Below are positions 52,396 to 61,134 of a stretch of 64,000 nucleotides of DNA, piece by piece. The notes beneath the pieces were generated by a model. That model was given only the letters and a program-made list of their open reading frames with translations. It searched no databases and had not been told where the DNA came from. The first letter of the stretch is position 1. Each line of letters starts with the position of its first letter. A program made the translations under genes and the position numbers. The DNA is from an uncultured Caldilineaceae bacterium (GTDB lineage: Bacteria > Chloroflexota > Anaerolineae > Caldilineales > Caldilineaceae), in assembly GCA_958295915.1 (NCBI GenBank), contig OY282381.1:642722-706721 (forward strand), written 5' to 3'.

Positions 52396-53166
52396 ATGCG
52401 GAATTCATTTTCACTGGATGGTAAAGTCGCATTGATCACCGGCGGCAACGGCGGCATCGGCCGCGCCATCGCATTGGGGTACAAAGAGATGGGCGCGACG
52501 GTCATTGCCAGCGGACGCAATTCGCAGAAAAACGCGACAATGGCGCAGGAGTTGGGCGACGGCCACGCGGTCATATCCCTGGACGTGCGCGACGAAGAGG
52601 CGGTCAATCAGGCGGTGACCGCAATCGTTGAAAAGTACGGCAGCCTCGACATTCTCGTCAACAACGCCGGCATCGCCCGCCGGATCAATATTCTCGATAT
52701 GGATACAGACGACTGGCACGCTGTCATCGACACCCATCTGAACGGCAGTTTCTACTGCGCCAAAGCCGCGGCCAAAGCGATGGTCAACGCCGGCAAGGGC
52801 GGTAAAATCATCAACATCGGTTCGATGTATTCGCTGCTCGGGCCGCCCAATGTCGTCAACTACGCGGCGGCCAAAACCGGGCTCCTCGGCCTGACCCGCG
52901 GGCTGGCCGTGGAGCTGGCGGTTCACAACATTCAGGTGAACGCCCTGCTGCCGGGCTGGCACAAGACCGATCTCAACCGTGCGCTGCTCGACGGCCCTCT
53001 GGGTGAAGAGATACGCCACAAAACGCCCGCCCGACGTCTGGGCACGACAGACGACCTGGCCGGCGCTGCCATCTTCCTGGCCTCTGCCGCAGCCGATTTC
53101 GTCACCGGGAGCAGTGTGGTGGTGGATGGCGGCTACTCGATTATGGACCGCCGCTGGGAAGATTGA
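52396..53166 (+). CDS. SDR, gluconate 5-dehydrogenase-like
   Basis: 256 aa classical SDR closest in style to gluconate 5-dehydrogenase/2-keto-3-deoxygluconate oxidoreductases: FSLDGKVALITGGNGGIGRA at the N-terminus, NNAGIARR, IGSMYSLLG and YAAAKTGL (catalytic Ser-Tyr-Lys), QVNALLPGWHKTDLN. AGGAGGAG directly precedes the ATG at 52396. Divergent from the leader ORF; the 225 bp upstream of 52350 contain no gene I can support, only a short GCTCTT/AAGAGC hairpin at 52203-52218. Its TGA lies in a family A repeat. Confidence 0.88.
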   Translation: MRNSFSLDGKVALITGGNGGIGRAIALGYKEMGATVIASGRNSQKNATMAQELGDGHAVISLDVRDEEAVNQAVTAIVEKYGSLDILVNNAGIARRINILDMDTDDWHAVIDTHLNGSFYCAKAAAKAMVNAGKGGKIINIGSMYSLLGPPNVVNYAAAKTGLLGLTRGLAVELAVHNIQVNALLPGWHKTDLNRALLDGPLGEEIRHKTPARRLGTTDDLAGAAIFLASAAADFVTGSSVVVDGGYSIMDRRWED

Positions 53167-53193
53167 ATGGGCCTCTGCTCGCAAGAGGCGCGT
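53161..53193 (+). repeat. Hairpin repeat, family A, supplying the SDR stop
   Basis: GATTGAATGG, then GCCTC-TGCTCGCAA-GAGGCGC and GT; TGA at 53164-53166 ends the SDR gene. The stretch from here to 53420 has no gene. Confidence 0.9.
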
Positions 53194-53420
53194 CCCAGAT
53201 TTTTGGGGAGAGGAACAGAGTGTCCGCATCAGGATTTTCAGGATGGAAGGATACACAGGATGATTTGCCTTGTTCAACGGCCTGCGCGCAAGTGGTTGTG
53301 GAGACGCTACGCGGGTTTGCAGTTGGCAATAAGAAGGGCGACAATGACAGTGCGGCCATCTGATCTTGGGAGGCGCCCATCTGAATTTGCCACCTGCGCC
53401 GCAGCGGTACGATAGCGCAC

Positions 53421-56400
53421 ATGCCAACTCTCACCCTCAAACCTACGCACAAGCCCATCCGGGCATACTACGCCGCGCTCGAGCGCTTCGACCGCCTCGG
53501 CGTCAGCCATGAAAGCGCGGTACGCTCCGCCTTTCAGGCGCTGCTCGAACACTGCGCGCGGCAGTGCGCCTGGACCCTGGTACCCGAACACGCCATCGCG
53601 CCTCTTGCGCGCAGAGGCGCATCGAACACTGCGCGCGGCAACAAGCGCATCATAGTCGACGGCGCCCTGATCGACGATTTCAAGTTGACGCATGGCATCT
53701 GGGAGGCGAAGGACATCCACGACGACCTGCTGACCGAAGCGCGGCGCAAGTTCGAGGCCGGCTATCCGCGCGACAACATCCTCTTCCAGACGCCGCAACG
53801 GGCGATCCTGTGGCAGAACGGTCGGCAGCTGCTTGACGCCGACCTGAGCGACCCGGCGCAGCTGATACAGATACTCGAAGCCTTCTTCAGCTACCTTCCG
53901 CAGGAGTACGCCGCCTGGGAGGAGGCCGTCGCGCAGTGCAAAGACAGAGTGCCCGACATTGGGCGCGGCCTGGCGCGCTTGATCCACAAGGAGCGGCAGA
54001 GCAACCGCCGCTTTGCCACGGCCTTTGCCGGTTTTCTGGAGAAATGTCGCCAATCGATCAATCCGAATCTCTCTGAAGCGACGGTCGAGGAGATGCTGAT
54101 ACAGCATCTGTTGACCGAGCGTCTGTTCCGCACCGTCTTCAGCAACCCCGACTTCACGCGCCGCAATGTCATCGCCAATGAGATCGAGAAGGTGATCGAC
54201 GCGCTCACATCGCAGTCGTTCAGTCGGCCTGATTTTCTCCACAGTCTGGATCGTTTCTACGTGGTCATCGAGCGCGTGGCCGCAACCATCAGCGATTTTT
54301 CCCAGAAGCAGCATTTTCTCAACACCGTCTACGAGCAGTTTTTCCAGGGCTTTTCGGTCAGGGTGGCGGATACGCATGGCATCGTCTACACGCCGCAGCC
54401 GATCGTCGATTTCATGGCGCAAAGCGTTGCCCACATTCTGCAAACGGAGTTTAACCGTTCGCTATCCGACCCCGGCGTGCATATCATCGACCCGTTCGTG
54501 GGCACGGGCAACTTCATCGTGCGCCTGATGCGGGAGATACGCAGGACCGCGCTGGAGGACAAGTACAGGTCGGAGCTGCACTGCAACGAGGTGATGCTGC
54601 TGCCCTACTACATCGCCAGCATGAACATCGAGCATGAATTTTACGCCGCGACCGGCGCGTATCAGCCCTTTGAAGGCATCTGTCTGGTGGACACCTTCGA
54701 TCTGGCGGAAGACCGCCAGCTGCCGCTGTTCGCGCCTGCGAACGCGCAGCGCCTGGAGACGCAGAAGCCGCCGATGTTCGTGGTCATCGGCAATCCGCCT
54801 TACAACGTCGGACAGGTCAACGAGAACGACAACAACAAGAACCGCAAATACGAGACGATGGATGCGCTGGTTGCGGAGACCTACGCGCAAGCCTCGAAGG
54901 CGACCAATAAGAACAAACTCTCCGACCCGTATGTGAAGGCGATCCGCTGGGCGTCGGACCGCATTGGCGAGGAAGGGATTGTCGCCTTTATCACCAACAA
55001 CAGCTTTCTCGACGCTGTGGCCTTTGATGGCATGAGAAAGCATCTGGCAGACGATTTCGATACCCTGTACAGTCTCGATTTGGGCGGGAACGCGCGCAAG
55101 GGCTTGAAGGTATCGGATGCCAATGTATTCGGCATTCGGGTGGGGGTAAGCATCAACCTGTTTGTGAAGCGTAGGGGCGGACAACCACAAGGCCAGCTAT
55201 CTCGCATCTATTACTATCGAACCGACGATCTGTGGAACAAACAGCGGAAATTCGACTTTCTGCATGAACGTCAACACGCAGGCAATATAGAGTGGCGAGA
55301 GATCAGACCGGACAGGCGACACACCTGGCTGACAGAGGGACTTCACGCCGAATTTGAGACCTTCATCCCGCTGGGAAGCAAGGAAGCGAAGGCGACAAAA
55401 GGCGAGGCGGTGGATGTGATATGTAAGGTGTATAGCCTCGGTGTCAATACGGCCCGTGATGTTTTGGCTTACTCGTTCGATCTCAAGCTGCTGCAAGAGC
55501 GAGTTGGCGCATTTATCGAAATATACAACAGCGCCGTTGACCGCAAGAGAAGGCATGACCCCAACGACCCTGTTGAAAGTTTTATTGATACGAACGACCC
55601 ACGCATCAAATGGACTCGTCAGGTTAAGGCATCACTTAAAAAATTGGAGTCAAGCAACTATGACGATTCGCACTTTCGCACCTCGTTGTATCGTCCGTTC
55701 TGTCAGAAATACCTCTACTTCGATACCTTCTGGAATGAAGAGCGCTATCAACAGCATCGAATTTTTCCCACACCGAAGACCGAAACGGAAAATCGAGTGA
55801 TTTGTGTTGCTGGCATCGGTGATAGAAAAGGCTTTGGTTGTCTTATAACAAACATGATTCCCGCCTTGGATTTAGCCTTTGAAAAAACCCAATGCTTCCC
55901 CTTCTACGTCTACGACGAGGACGGCAGCAACCGCCGCGAAAATATCACCGATTGGGCCTTGGCACGGTTCCGCAGGCAGTACAGCGACGATTCTATCGGG
56001 AAATGGGACATCTTCCATGCCATCTACGCTATCCTCCACCATCCGCGCTACCGCGAGCGCTACCAGGCCAACCTCAAGCGCGACCTGCCGCGCCTGCCCT
56101 TTGCCCCGGACTTCCGGACCTTTGCCCAAGCCGGCGCGCGCCTGGCCGAAATCCACGTCGGCTATGAAGAGATGCCCGCCTATCCGCTGACAGTCAGCGA
56201 AAACCCGGATCTGCCGCTCGATTGGCGCGTCGAGAAGATGAAACTCTCCCGAGACAAAACACAGCTCCAATATAACGATTTCCTGACACTGGGCGGGATT
56301 CCAGCAAAAGCGTTACACTATCGGCTGGGCAACCGCTCGGCCCTGGAGTGGATCATCGACCAGTACCGCGTCAAGACAGACAAACGCAGCGGCATCGTCA

Positions 56401-56519
56401 ACGACCCCAACCGCGCCGCTGACCCGCGCTACATCGTCAATCTGATCGGAAAGGTCATCAGCGTCAGCCTGGAGACGGTGGAGATTGCAGACGGCCTGCC
56501 GGTGTTGAGGACGATTTGA
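53421..56519 (+). CDS. Type ISP-like single-chain restriction-modification enzyme (intact copy)
   Basis: 1032 aa N6-adenine methyltransferase with an N-terminal nuclease-like domain, as in type IIG/ISP-like systems. Seen: PD-(D/E)XK-like motif VDGALIDDF near residue 79 and WEAKD near 94; a helical linker; methyltransferase motif I DPFVGTGNF near 357, motif IV NPPYNVG near 458; then the conserved RTSLYRPF and QCFPFYVYDEDG blocks. Residues about 680-822 differ strongly from the paralogue at 3115 although flanks match closely, consistent with the target-recognition domain. No helicase domain is present. The repeat at 53597-53619 is read in frame as APLARRGA. Confidence 0.9.
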   Translation: MPTLTLKPTHKPIRAYYAALERFDRLGVSHESAVRSAFQALLEHCARQCAWTLVPEHAIAPLARRGASNTARGNKRIIVDGALIDDFKLTHGIWEAKDIHDDLLTEARRKFEAGYPRDNILFQTPQRAILWQNGRQLLDADLSDPAQLIQILEAFFSYLPQEYAAWEEAVAQCKDRVPDIGRGLARLIHKERQSNRRFATAFAGFLEKCRQSINPNLSEATVEEMLIQHLLTERLFRTVFSNPDFTRRNVIANEIEKVIDALTSQSFSRPDFLHSLDRFYVVIERVAATISDFSQKQHFLNTVYEQFFQGFSVRVADTHGIVYTPQPIVDFMAQSVAHILQTEFNRSLSDPGVHIIDPFVGTGNFIVRLMREIRRTALEDKYRSELHCNEVMLLPYYIASMNIEHEFYAATGAYQPFEGICLVDTFDLAEDRQLPLFAPANAQRLETQKPPMFVVIGNPPYNVGQVNENDNNKNRKYETMDALVAETYAQASKATNKNKLSDPYVKAIRWASDRIGEEGIVAFITNNSFLDAVAFDGMRKHLADDFDTLYSLDLGGNARKGLKVSDANVFGIRVGVSINLFVKRRGGQPQGQLSRIYYYRTDDLWNKQRKFDFLHERQHAGNIEWREIRPDRRHTWLTEGLHAEFETFIPLGSKEAKATKGEAVDVICKVYSLGVNTARDVLAYSFDLKLLQERVGAFIEIYNSAVDRKRRHDPNDPVESFIDTNDPRIKWTRQVKASLKKLESSNYDDSHFRTSLYRPFCQKYLYFDTFWNEERYQQHRIFPTPKTETENRVICVAGIGDRKGFGCLITNMIPALDLAFEKTQCFPFYVYDEDGSNRRENITDWALARFRRQYSDDSIGKWDIFHAIYAILHHPRYRERYQANLKRDLPRLPFAPDFRTFAQAGARLAEIHVGYEEMPAYPLTVSENPDLPLDWRVEKMKLSRDKTQLQYNDFLTLGGIPAKALHYRLGNRSALEWIIDQYRVKTDKRSGIVNDPNRAADPRYIVNLIGKVISVSLETVEIADGLPVLRTI
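53595..53624 (+). repeat. Hairpin repeat, family A, loop inverted, inside the RM gene
   Basis: GCGCCTC-TTGCGCGCA-GAGGCGC. Compared with TGCTCGCAA at the same codon position in copy 1 (3292-3314), the 9-base loop is reverse-complemented with one mismatch, while the flanking codons are the same. Confidence 0.88.
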
Positions 56520-56526
56520 AAAAAAT

Positions 56527-56585
56527 GCAAAGGCGCAGAGACGCCGGGACACAATGAACTCCCTGGTTTTTCTTTGCGCCTTTGC
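56527..56585. repeat. Inverted GCAAAGGCGC repeat after RM copy 2
   Basis: GCAAAGGCGC (56527-56536) and GCGCCTTTGC (56576-56585), then CACTCCCGCCCACACT further on; equivalent to 6238-6325 after copy 1. Confidence 0.65.
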
Positions 56586-56650
56586 GTCCTGGCGTCCTTG
56601 CGTTGTGTTTTCACTCCCGCCCACACTGTTCGCTGGCGCGGAGACGCCGG

Positions 56651-56680
56651 GAGGCGCCCCTCGCAAGAGGCGCGCTTGAA
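56651..56680 (+). repeat. Hairpin repeat, family A, degenerate
   Basis: GAGGCGCCCCTCGCAAGAGG then CGCGCTTGAATGC: GCGCC...GAGGCGC with a shortened left arm, followed by TTGAATGC, as if two half-copies had recombined. Confidence 0.55.
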
Positions 56681-56707
56681 TGCGTGGGATCGGATCGGGT
56701 ATACTAG

Positions 56708-56938
56708 GAGCAGCGGATCATCTGGTTTATGCTACGCGAAGGCGTCTACGAAGAGCGACAACCCGACGAACACGGCGCGCTAAAGAGCGAAGTCTTCCCT
56801 GGCTTGTGGCTACCGCCGGATGCTCTCCTGTCCGGGGAGATGCCTCAGACGCTGGAGGTCCTTCAGCAGGGAATCGCCTCGCAAGAACACAAGACATTCA
56901 CCGCCGCGCTGACCCGGCGCCGCAAGGAGGCCAAATGA
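56708..56938 (+). pseudogene. C-terminal fragment of a Uma2-family (DUF820) nuclease
   Basis: 77 codons reading EQRIIWFMLREGVYEERQPD then SEVFPGLWLPPDALLSGEMP and VLQQGIASQEHKTF. This matches the end of Uma2 proteins, whose C-terminus follows the pattern YxxxQPDExGxxxSEVFPGLWL...AVLQQGLASPEH. The nuclease core (about 120 residues) is missing; the frame begins after a TAG at 56705. An in-frame ATG at 56729 could still give 69 aa. It overlaps the nitroreductase start by 4 bp. Confidence 0.75.
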
Positions 56939-57594
56939 ACCTCGCAACTCCGAAAAATCTGGCCATTCTCGACCACCTGTTGACCACCACCCGCTCCGTG
57001 CGCAAACGGCTGGACTTTACCCGCCCTGTCGAGCGAGAAGTCATCGAGCAGTGTCTGGACATTGCAGTCCAGGCCCCCAGCGGCAGCAACCGTCAGGGCT
57101 GGCGCTTTGTCATCGTGACCGACGGGGAGAAGAAGCGCCGCATCGCCGAACTGTACCGGCAGGCCTGGTACGGCTATAACGCCCAGCGCACTGCGTCGGC
57201 CGCGCCGGTCCGCACAGCGGAAGACAGACAGATGCAGCGGGTGATCAGCTCCGCCCGCTATCTGGCCGACCACATACAGGATGCGCCGGTTCTGGTGATC
57301 CCCTGCATCGAAGGGCGTCCTCAGGATCCGGCGCCGGCTGCCCAGGCCAGTCTGTACGGCTCGATCCTGCCGGCCGCCTGGTCGTTAATGCTGGCACTGC
57401 GAGCCAGAGGACTCGGCTCTGCCTGGACGACCCTCCACCTGCAGTACGAGCGGGAGGTCGCCGACCTGCTGGGCATCCCCGACGGCATTACCCAGGCCGC
57501 GCTGCTGCCGGTCGCCTATTTCAAAGGCGACGACTTCAAAGCGGCCAAGCGCAAGCCCATCAAAACCTACTGGAACAGCTGGCAAACAGAATGA
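56935..57594 (+). CDS. Nitroreductase family protein
   Basis: 219 aa FMN-dependent oxidoreductase. Seen: the RSVRKRLDFTRPV FMN-binding start, CLDIAVQAPSGSNRQGWRFV, and the C-terminal ARGLGSAWTTLHL. ATG at 56935 is preceded by AAGGAGG. The stop overlaps the next gene (ATGA at 57591-57594), so the two are translationally coupled. Physiological substrate unknown; similar proteins reduce quinones, enones or nitro groups. Confidence 0.9.
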   Translation: MNLATPKNLAILDHLLTTTRSVRKRLDFTRPVEREVIEQCLDIAVQAPSGSNRQGWRFVIVTDGEKKRRIAELYRQAWYGYNAQRTASAAPVRTAEDRQMQRVISSARYLADHIQDAPVLVIPCIEGRPQDPAPAAQASLYGSILPAAWSLMLALRARGLGSAWTTLHLQYEREVADLLGIPDGITQAALLPVAYFKGDDFKAAKRKPIKTYWNSWQTE

Positions 57595-60500
57595 AGCTTG
57601 TCGCCGATATTCACCTGCATTCCCACTATTCCCGGGCCACCAGCAAAAACCTGACGTTTGAACACCTATGGAAATGGGCGCAGCTCAAAGGCGTTCAGGT
57701 GGTGGCCACGGGCGATATCGCCCATCCTGGCTGGCTGGCAGAGCTTCAGGAGAAGCTGGAGCCGGCCGAAGAAGGCCTGTTTCGACTCAAATCGGAACAC
57801 ACCGCCGCGGTGGCAGACGAAGTGCCCGCATCCTGCCGGGGGTCTGTGCGCTTTCTCATCGGCGGAGAGATCAGCAACATCTACAAAAAGTATGACCGCA
57901 CGCGCAAAGTACATAATATTGTCTTTGCCCCGTCGGTCGAGGCCACCGCTATCCTCCAAGCGGAGTTGGAAAAGATCGGCAACATCCGCGCGGACGGGCG
58001 TCCGATTCTCGGTCTGGACAGCCGGGATCTGTTGGAGATCGTTCTGGAGGTGGACGACCGCTGCCATCTGATTCCCGCTCACATCTGGACACCCTGGTTT
58101 TCGATCCTCGGTTCAAAGTCCGGTTTCGATTCGCTGGAGGAATGTTTCAACGACCTGACGTCCCATATCTTCGCTGTCGAGACCGGACTCTCCTCCGATC
58201 CACCGATGAACTGGCGGGTCTCCTGGCTGGATACCTACACACTCATCTCCAATTCCGACGCGCACTCGCCACCGAAGTTGGCGCGAGAGGCAACCCTTTT
58301 CGACACGGACTTGAGCTACGACGCGCTGTTCGAGGCGCTACAGAGCGGCGACCCAGCGCAGTTCCAGGGCACAATTGAGTTCTTCCCGGAGGAAGGCAAG
58401 TATCACCTGGACGGCCATCGCAAGTGCGGGGTCTGCTGGGAACCGGTCACGACGATCGCCCACAAGGGGCGTTGCCCTACCTGTGGCAAACCGGTGACAG
58501 TGGGCGTCTACCACCGGATCGAGGAGTTGGCCGACCGCCCGCATGGCGCGCGTCCGCATTCTCCTGCGCCCTTCACCAGTCTCGTCCCCCTGCCAGAAGC
58601 GTTGGCAGAGATTCTCGGCGTCGGCCCCAATTCCAAACGGGTGCAGACAGAATATCTGCGTCTGCTGGGGCGGCTGGGGCCAGAGTTGACGATTCTGCGG
58701 GAACTTCCTCTGGAGGAGATCGGCGCGGCCGGCGGTCCTCTGCTGGCGGAGGGCATCCGCCGCATGCGGGCCGGCGAGGTGCACACGCAAAGCGGCTACG
58801 ATGGCGAGTACGGCGTTATCCGCCTGTTCGACGGGGAAGCAGATCGGTTGTCTACATTTCAGATCGGGATGTTTGCAGACGAGAGACCCGCATCGCAAGA
58901 GGGCGCAAGCGACGATCAAAAGGCTCCGCAACGGCCGACAGATGATGACAGAGCCAGATTGCCGACAGCACGGCAAGCAGCCCCCGCCGACAACTCAATA
59001 CTGGAGAAGGCCGGTCAAACCAATCTGACATTCGCCTCTTCGCCTCCACGGCTTCTAGTCGATTGGTTTGACCAACTCAACCCTGCGCAGCGGACTGCGG
59101 CGACCCACACAGACAGTCCACTGGCGATTGTCGCCGGGCCGGGCACAGGCAAGACCCGCACACTGACCGTGCGCATTGCCCATCTGATAGAGACAGTAGA
59201 CGCGCCGCCTAGATCGATTTTGGCAGTGACGTTTACGAACAGAGCCGCGGAAGAGATGCGGGAACGGCTGACCGAACTGTTAGGCGAAGAGCGGTCGCGG
59301 CAGATCACAGTCGGCACATTCCACCAGTGGGGGGCCGGCCTGCTACAGGAGTACGGCGAGGCCATCGGCATACCAGAGACATTCACCATTCTCGATGAAG
59401 ATGACCGGCAACTGCTGCTAAGGCGCGCCTGTCCGGATCTGTCTGCCAGGGAACTGCGGGCGGCGTTGGAGGCGATTTCGGCGCGCAAGAATGGATTGAC
59501 GACCGAACGGCCTGGAGCAAACAGCGAGAGGACAGCCAGGCCGGCCGAGCGTGCGCTGGACACGCGCCTGCCGACCATCGACGTCATTTGGGAACGCTAT
59601 CACATTGCATTGGCAGAGGCCGATGCCCTCGATTTCGACGATCTCATCTTGCGCGCTGTACAGCTGCTGGAAACCGAGCCGGCCATTCTGCAGACGATAC
59701 AGGCGCGCTTCCGCTGGATCTCGGTGGACGAATATCAGGATGTGAACGCTGCCCAGTACCGACTGCTGCGATTGCTGGCCGCGGGGGGCGCAAATCTGTG
59801 CGTCATCGGCGACCCGGACCAGGCAATTTACGGCTTTCGGGGCGCGGATCACCGCTATTTTCTGTCCTTTGCCGAGGATTTTCCCAGTGGACAGCGGCTT
59901 TATCTGGAGCGCAACTACCGTTCGGCCCAGGCGATCCTGGACGCGGCGACACAGGTGATCTCCCGCGATCCCGACCACCAAGCGACAGCGCTGATCGCCG
60001 ACTTCGCCGAACAGGTGAAGTTGGATGTCTATCGCGCGCCTACGGATAAAGCCGAAGCCGAATATGTCGTCCATCAGGTGGAGCGGATGGTGGGCGGGAT
60101 CAGCTATTTTTCGCTGGATTCCGGCCGGGTAGACGACGACGGCCTGCCAGAAAACTGGGCTTTCGGCGACTTTGTCGTCCTCTACCGGCTCAATGCCCAG
60201 GCGAAGCTGCTGGAGGAGGCCTTTGACCGCTCTGGCATTCCTTACGAGACCGTCGGTGGGACGGCGCTAACGGAACAAAAGCCGATCCGGGAAATCCTTT
60301 CGCTCCTGTGGCTGACACAGATGCCGGACAGTCGCGTCCATTGGGAGCGGGTATTGATGGAGGGAAAAGGCGCGCTCGCTGCGGAGGCGGTGGCAGACCT
60401 GGTGACTTTGCACAGGTCGCGGCCTGGCGCGCCGGGCCTGGCGACAGACTGGCGCGCAGCCCTTTCCACCGGGGCAATAAGCGGCGCGCAGCGACGATCG

Positions 60501-61085
60501 CAGCGGGAGCGGCTGGCAGGGACGCTCGATCTGGCGCAGGCCTTAGCGAACAGCGCTTCCTCGCCGGTGTCGGAGCGGATCCAGGCCGCAGCCGAAGGAT
60601 GGGCTGGGCTGCATGGCATCGAGTACAGCGACGCCGAAAGGGAGCGGATCGACCGTTTGCAGCGCCGCTCCACTCCGTTACGCAACCGCCTGAGAGATTT
60701 TCTGACGACGATGGCGCTGCAAAGCGAGACGGACCAGTACGATCAGCGGGCGGATCGGGTCACGCTGATGAGCCTCCATGCTTCGAAGGGGCTGGAGTTT
60801 CCGGTCGTGTTTATCGTCGGCTGTGAGGATGGTTTGCTGCCCTATTTACCGGCGAATCGGAAAATTGAGCCGGCTGAAGAACGCCGGCTGTTTTACGTGG
60901 GCATGACGCGCGCCCAGCGACGGCTGATTTTGACCCACGCGGGCCGGCGCTTTCTGTTCGGTCAGACTATGGAAAATCGAGTGTCCGGCTTCGTCACAGA
61001 CATCGCAGCGGCTCTCCAGGAAGTGCGGCAGGCCCGACGACAGGCGCGCCCGAAGGCAGAAGACCGGCAACTGCGGCTGTTGTAA
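57591..61085 (+). CDS. PHP-domain / zinc-ribbon / UvrD helicase fusion
   Basis: 1164 aa. Residues 1-280: PHP-type metal phosphoesterase (ADIHLHSHYSRATSKN with HxHxH, TGDIAHPGW, IPAHIWTPW, SNSDAHSPPKLAREAT). About 278-298: zinc ribbon CGVCWEP ... CPTCGKP. About 330-400: helix-hairpin-helix-like region (LAEILGVGPNSKRVQTEYLR). From 490: superfamily 1A helicase with Walker A AGPGTGKTRTLTVR near 515, VDEYQDVNAAQY near 712, GDPDQAIYGFRGA, LERNYRS, HASKGLEFPVVFIVG and YVGMTRAQRRLIL. A DNA repair helicase with a likely phosphoesterase/nuclease module; known as a fusion in some bacteria, role not established to my knowledge. Confidence 0.93.
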   Translation: MKLVADIHLHSHYSRATSKNLTFEHLWKWAQLKGVQVVATGDIAHPGWLAELQEKLEPAEEGLFRLKSEHTAAVADEVPASCRGSVRFLIGGEISNIYKKYDRTRKVHNIVFAPSVEATAILQAELEKIGNIRADGRPILGLDSRDLLEIVLEVDDRCHLIPAHIWTPWFSILGSKSGFDSLEECFNDLTSHIFAVETGLSSDPPMNWRVSWLDTYTLISNSDAHSPPKLAREATLFDTDLSYDALFEALQSGDPAQFQGTIEFFPEEGKYHLDGHRKCGVCWEPVTTIAHKGRCPTCGKPVTVGVYHRIEELADRPHGARPHSPAPFTSLVPLPEALAEILGVGPNSKRVQTEYLRLLGRLGPELTILRELPLEEIGAAGGPLLAEGIRRMRAGEVHTQSGYDGEYGVIRLFDGEADRLSTFQIGMFADERPASQEGASDDQKAPQRPTDDDRARLPTARQAAPADNSILEKAGQTNLTFASSPPRLLVDWFDQLNPAQRTAATHTDSPLAIVAGPGTGKTRTLTVRIAHLIETVDAPPRSILAVTFTNRAAEEMRERLTELLGEERSRQITVGTFHQWGAGLLQEYGEAIGIPETFTILDEDDRQLLLRRACPDLSARELRAALEAISARKNGLTTERPGANSERTARPAERALDTRLPTIDVIWERYHIALAEADALDFDDLILRAVQLLETEPAILQTIQARFRWISVDEYQDVNAAQYRLLRLLAAGGANLCVIGDPDQAIYGFRGADHRYFLSFAEDFPSGQRLYLERNYRSAQAILDAATQVISRDPDHQATALIADFAEQVKLDVYRAPTDKAEAEYVVHQVERMVGGISYFSLDSGRVDDDGLPENWAFGDFVVLYRLNAQAKLLEEAFDRSGIPYETVGGTALTEQKPIREILSLLWLTQMPDSRVHWERVLMEGKGALAAEAVADLVTLHRSRPGAPGLATDWRAALSTGAISGAQRRSQRERLAGTLDLAQALANSASSPVSERIQAAAEGWAGLHGIEYSDAERERIDRLQRRSTPLRNRLRDFLTTMALQSETDQYDQRADRVTLMSLHASKGLEFPVVFIVGCEDGLLPYLPANRKIEPAEERRLFYVGMTRAQRRLILTHAGRRFLFGQTMENRVSGFVTDIAAALQEVRQARRQARPKAEDRQLRLL

Positions 61086-61134
61086 GCAGGGACAGCCGTG
61101 CCCCTATCATGCCACTGGCCACTGGGGTTTCGCT

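Noticed and set aside
52227..52424. 65-codon forward frame before the SDR
   Set aside because: No RBS, no recognisable pattern, and it overlaps the well-signalled SDR start at 52396.
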